Positions 56,920 through 60,000 of a DNA stretch of 60,000 bases are shown in pieces. The stretch's first letter is position 1. Each line of letters begins with the position of its first letter. The stretch is from Bolinopsis microptera (lineage: Eukaryota > Ctenophora > Tentaculata > Lobata > Bolinopsidae), in assembly GCF_026151205.1 (NCBI RefSeq), contig NC_087077.1, forward strand, positions 5,420,483 through 5,480,482, read 5' to 3'. A model generated the notes under the pieces. It was not told where the DNA came from and searched no databases. It saw only the letters and a program-made list of their open reading frames with translations. Made by a program: the position numbers and the translations under genes.

Positions 56920-57210
56920 TCTCAACTGCGTTTTGTTGTGATGCTGTGTGCGCGTCGGGCTCTGTATATGGTTGAATTTTAAATTTGAATTTATTTATGA
57001 ATAACATGATATGTATTGACATTTGAGTAATTAATAAATGTGACCTGTAATTGTAAAATAACAATTGAAAAGACCCTGTGCCCGGCGCTGACATTTGCAC
57101 TTATAATGATTTCTCACCAATGTGTGGCTGTGTGCGCGGCGGGCTGTGTATATGACTGAATTTCAAATTTTAATTTATTTATGAATATAACTTTATCTGT
57201 ATTGATTGCT
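56920..57210. repeat. Diverged tandem duplication, about 185-bp period
   Basis: GCTGTGTGCGCG.CGGGCT, TGTATATG and TGAATTT.AAATTT.AATTTATTTATGAATA occur at about 56942-57020 and again at 57126-57210. Non-coding. Confidence 0.7.
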
Positions 57211-57884
57211 TTGTGGTAGATAAAAAATTTTTGTTTTTCTTACAAATTTTGTTTTTCTTTGTGATCATGTGAATTTGCGGATTTAGTTTTTTACTTGACC
57301 ATTCATATAATATTACAAAGGGTATTATTTTTTACCTCAGTTTTTAAAATTTGTACCATTTTTATAGTATTTAATCTATTGTATTAGTTTATTCATTTTT
57401 CGAGGGTGATTGTCCATGTGGCGAGACAATTACCATTGCTGAACTTATCTGTATACTGTTCGAAGCATTTAATTTTATCTGTTATTTTTTTTAATTAAAT
57501 ACTTTTCAAATTTTACAGAGTACAGCAATAGATGAATATAAAATAGGATCGTTCAAAATATCGCCCCCATCTGTAAAATATGATGGGCACCCAAACACGG
57601 TAAACACATAGTGAACTATGTCCGCAGTAACTTGGACCCATTACATCGAATTAATCTAAATCCAAAAATTTATGAAAAACTATTTAATAACAAACAAATC
57701 CATTTAATAACAAACAAATCCATGGTGAATAACTGTGGATATAGAGTCAAAATTTGTATTTCAATACGTCAAATTCCAGATACATTAGATACAGGTCTGA
57801 AATGGTCATTAATGTGTGAAAAGGTGTGCGGGTGAAGTGTGATATGATGTTGAAAGTATAGGAAGGTAGATACAAAAATTAATA

Positions 57885-58885
57885 AAACAAAAATAATAAT
57901 AATATGGGGAGCAAAGAGACTAGGCTAGACTGTTGTTTCACTATCCAATAAACATTTCCATAGATGCTTAGTGACCTCAGCTTTGAAAAGACTAGTAGAC
58001 ACAATCTGTCTTACCTGTAAAGGGAGTCCATTCCACAGTATATGGGTTCTGTAGAAAAATGATTTTGCCAGTGGGCTATTTGAGGTACATGTGGTGTGTG
58101 AATTCTGACTTAACTTAGGTAAAATTGATGACACAATAGACAGACTGTCGAGGTGGCAACGTCTTAGTCGAGAAGTGCCCTGATATAAAGAGAGATAGTG
58201 AGGCAGCGATACAGGAATTAAATTGTTAAGAACTTTGTGGAAAAAAATAAGATCATTCAAGTCAAACTTTTGAGCCAAAGGGAGAATGTCGACAAGCTTG
58301 CACTTTTTGACATATTGCTCAGGTGGATAACTGCGGCCCTCTTCAGACAGAATCCATTTAATAGCTCTCTTTTGGAGACTTTCTAATTTATCACTAAGTG
58401 ATTTATTACAAGGGCGCCAGATTATGGAACAATTTTCGAATTGGCTACGAACCAGGGAGAGATAAAGCGCCCGGCGACGTTTCTGATCAATGACTATATG
58501 GCCATCTCTTCTGACCATACCAAGTTGTTGGCAGGCCTTAGTATAAATTCTGTCGCACTGACTATTCCAACTTAGCTTAGGAGTAACATCGACTCCAAGA
58601 TCTTTTTCTAACTCTACATACACAAGAGGAGAGCCATCAAGATTATATGCAAATGGAGGAGATAAAGATGGTTTTCCTGAAACAATAAGCACTTTACATT
58701 TTGCTGGATGGAATCGCATTTTGTTTCTTAGTGCCCAGTCAGAGAGATAGTCTATATCCATTTGTAAATTAGTATTATCAGAAGATGAATGTATTTTACG
58801 CCAGATTTTTGTATCATCGGCATACAAAACAATATCAGTATTATCCGAAAGGCCAAGAGGAATATCATTGATAAACAATACAATA
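57885..58885 (-). mobile_element. 5'-truncated LINE (RT C-terminal half)
   Basis: The frame 58878-57925 (317 residues) starts right at the end of RT domain 4: FINDIPLGLSDNTDIVLYAD with the catalytic YADD. It continues with DLGVDVTPKLSWNSQ and ends LWNGLPLQVRQI...FK.....LW. The 5' break is at about 58885. The 3' end is an ATT-type short repeat at 57885-57905, typical of CR1/L2/Jockey elements. The open frame suggests a fairly recent insertion. Confidence 0.85.
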
Positions 58886-59640
58886 ATAAAAAATTAAATA
58901 CATTAATTGAGTACTATGTATTGTGCATGGAAATATTTTAAGCGGGTAATATCCTGTCCAAACCCAGGATACATAACATGAAGACTTTGTTGTAACTTGT
59001 ATGAAAAACATTAATACACGCTAACCTCGATATACCGTACCCTGATTAACTGCAAATCCGGATTAACAGTACTTTTTCCCTTTCCCACAAATTGTTTAGA
59101 TAATCTACATTTTTAGTCATAGATTCATCAAAAACCAATACAATAAAACATCTTGATCAATAAATGCTTAGCAGCACCAGACAGCGGCCGTGTACCTCTT
59201 TTGACTCCACGGATCGGAGTCCCTGATGGACTTTTGTTTAATTTTGTTAGTAATTGGACCAACCTTTCTTTCTCGAGACATGTATCCTACTGTACTTCAT
59301 TATAGTATTATGATAAAGCAAATGTGACTAGATATTACTACGAAATAGATTTATACCAAATTGTTTATGATATTTACTAACCGTGTTGATGGTTTTAGAT
59401 TTTGTATGTTGTGAGTATTTTAATGTGAAGCGTTTACTTTTCCCCTTGTAGCGCGATGCACTACTGGGCCGCGCCGCGCATCTTCTCGCAACCTTATGCA
59501 GATCGGCAAGATGCGAAGGATTGACATCGTGAATCAACTCTTCCCCCTCGGCAAGACAGTTAGATTAATGATAATAATTGTCAAATGACGTAGTACATAA
59601 TATATTATAAAACAGTTATAATATATTGTATATGGATTTA
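58886..59640. other. Intergenic region
   Basis: AT-rich. A 69-codon reverse frame (59328-59537) includes a basic stretch (RRCAARPSSASRYKGKSKRF) but no recognised domain. Confidence 0.4.
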
Positions 59641-59760
59641 AATGTTCAATGTTGTAGAGCGATTTCAGAAGTAGCGGTCTTGCTGTATCCAAAGCCCTCT
59701 CACTTGCAATAGCATGCGACCGCAGTACGTGTAGACACATGGCTATGTGAAGCTAAGTAG
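59640..59760 (-). repeat. Third copy of the GC-rich SINE-like repeat, inverted
   Basis: The reverse complement reads CTTCACATAGCCATGTGTCT, ACACGTACTGCGGTCGC, TGCTATTGCAAGTGAGAGGG and CTTTGGATACAGCAA, matching the copies at 56390-56675. The same CACTTCACATAGCCATGTG start is seen at about 56565. Confidence 0.6.
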
Positions 59761-60000
59761 CGGTCCACAGGGGTCCGAAAAAGCCGTACAGACACTTGGG
59801 TCCTTATCCTTGTCACTAGTCTCAATTGGATTCAGTTTACACAAAACATGAACATTTACAATTTGGACGTACACATTGACACAATATTTATTAGAAAACA
59901 AAAAGTATAAAATAATATGTGCGTGCGCGGCTTGAGCCGAGCCGCATAAGAATTGATGCGTGTAGGGGCTGGAGTACGCTTGTTTATAGATTAATGAAAT

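Noticed and set aside
59328-59537. Basic 69-codon reverse frame as a small gene
   Set aside because: No domain, no splice or start context strong enough, and adjacent to repeats.

Overview
The window is animal nuclear DNA. It holds spliced genes with GT-AG (and one GC-AG) introns, adhesion-GPCR, CCDC51, XPG, WDR43, DXO and TPRKB homologues, and many non-LTR retrotransposons in AT-rich sequence. The gene set and repeat load suggest an invertebrate, possibly a cnidarian or other early-branching animal, but I cannot assign a species. Nothing in it looks prokaryotic or organellar.

Layout. 1-3.9 kb: two divergent DXO/RAI1-family decapping exonuclease paralogues, the left one cut by the window edge. 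5.2-5.8 kb: TPRKB (CGI-121), a KEOPS subunit. 6.4-12.1 kb: two F-box paralogues plus a 3' fragment, separated by a 2.2-kb near-perfect palindrome and a 1.7-kb hAT-like element. 12.5-15.3 kb: XPG/ERCC5 repair nuclease with one apparent frameshift. 15.9-17.2 kb: the 3' exons of WDR43/UTP5 (ribosome biogenesis). 17.7-33.2 kb: a cluster of secreted galectin-like genes (one frameshifted, one split by a 6.7-kb insertion, one intact, one relic) with a CR1/L2-type LINE and a MITE between copies. The 6.7-kb insertion ends in long G/C runs and carries a 3.5-kb purine-only satellite and a degenerate RNase H fragment. 33.6-37.1 kb: a CCDC51-like mitochondrial coiled-coil membrane protein. 37.4-42.9 kb: a nearly complete RTE-type LINE, then a 5'-truncated second LINE flanked by a 12-bp target-site duplication. 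44.1-52.0 kb: a complete adhesion GPCR that I could splice in 20 phase-consistent exons (about 1,286 residues). 53.5-55.6 kb: two LINE tails and an intact sulfotransferase-like gene. 55.7-60 kb: short dispersed GC-rich repeats and another truncated LINE.

The genes do not form one pathway: housekeeping genes (RNA decapping, KEOPS, nucleotide-excision repair, small-subunit processome, mitochondrial channel) are interleaved with fast-evolving families (F-box, galectin-like, adhesion GPCR) and transposons. The most unusual signals are a hairpin downstream of every galectin-like copy whose stem keeps pairing through compensatory changes, the G-run-terminated 6.7-kb insertion, and the adhesion GPCR whose GPS motif has lost exactly two of its four cysteines.

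Assembly quality is uneven. The stretch at about 19.6-21.4 kb has inflated homopolymers typical of unpolished long reads, and single-base frameshifts occur in several otherwise good genes, so broken frames should be read with care.
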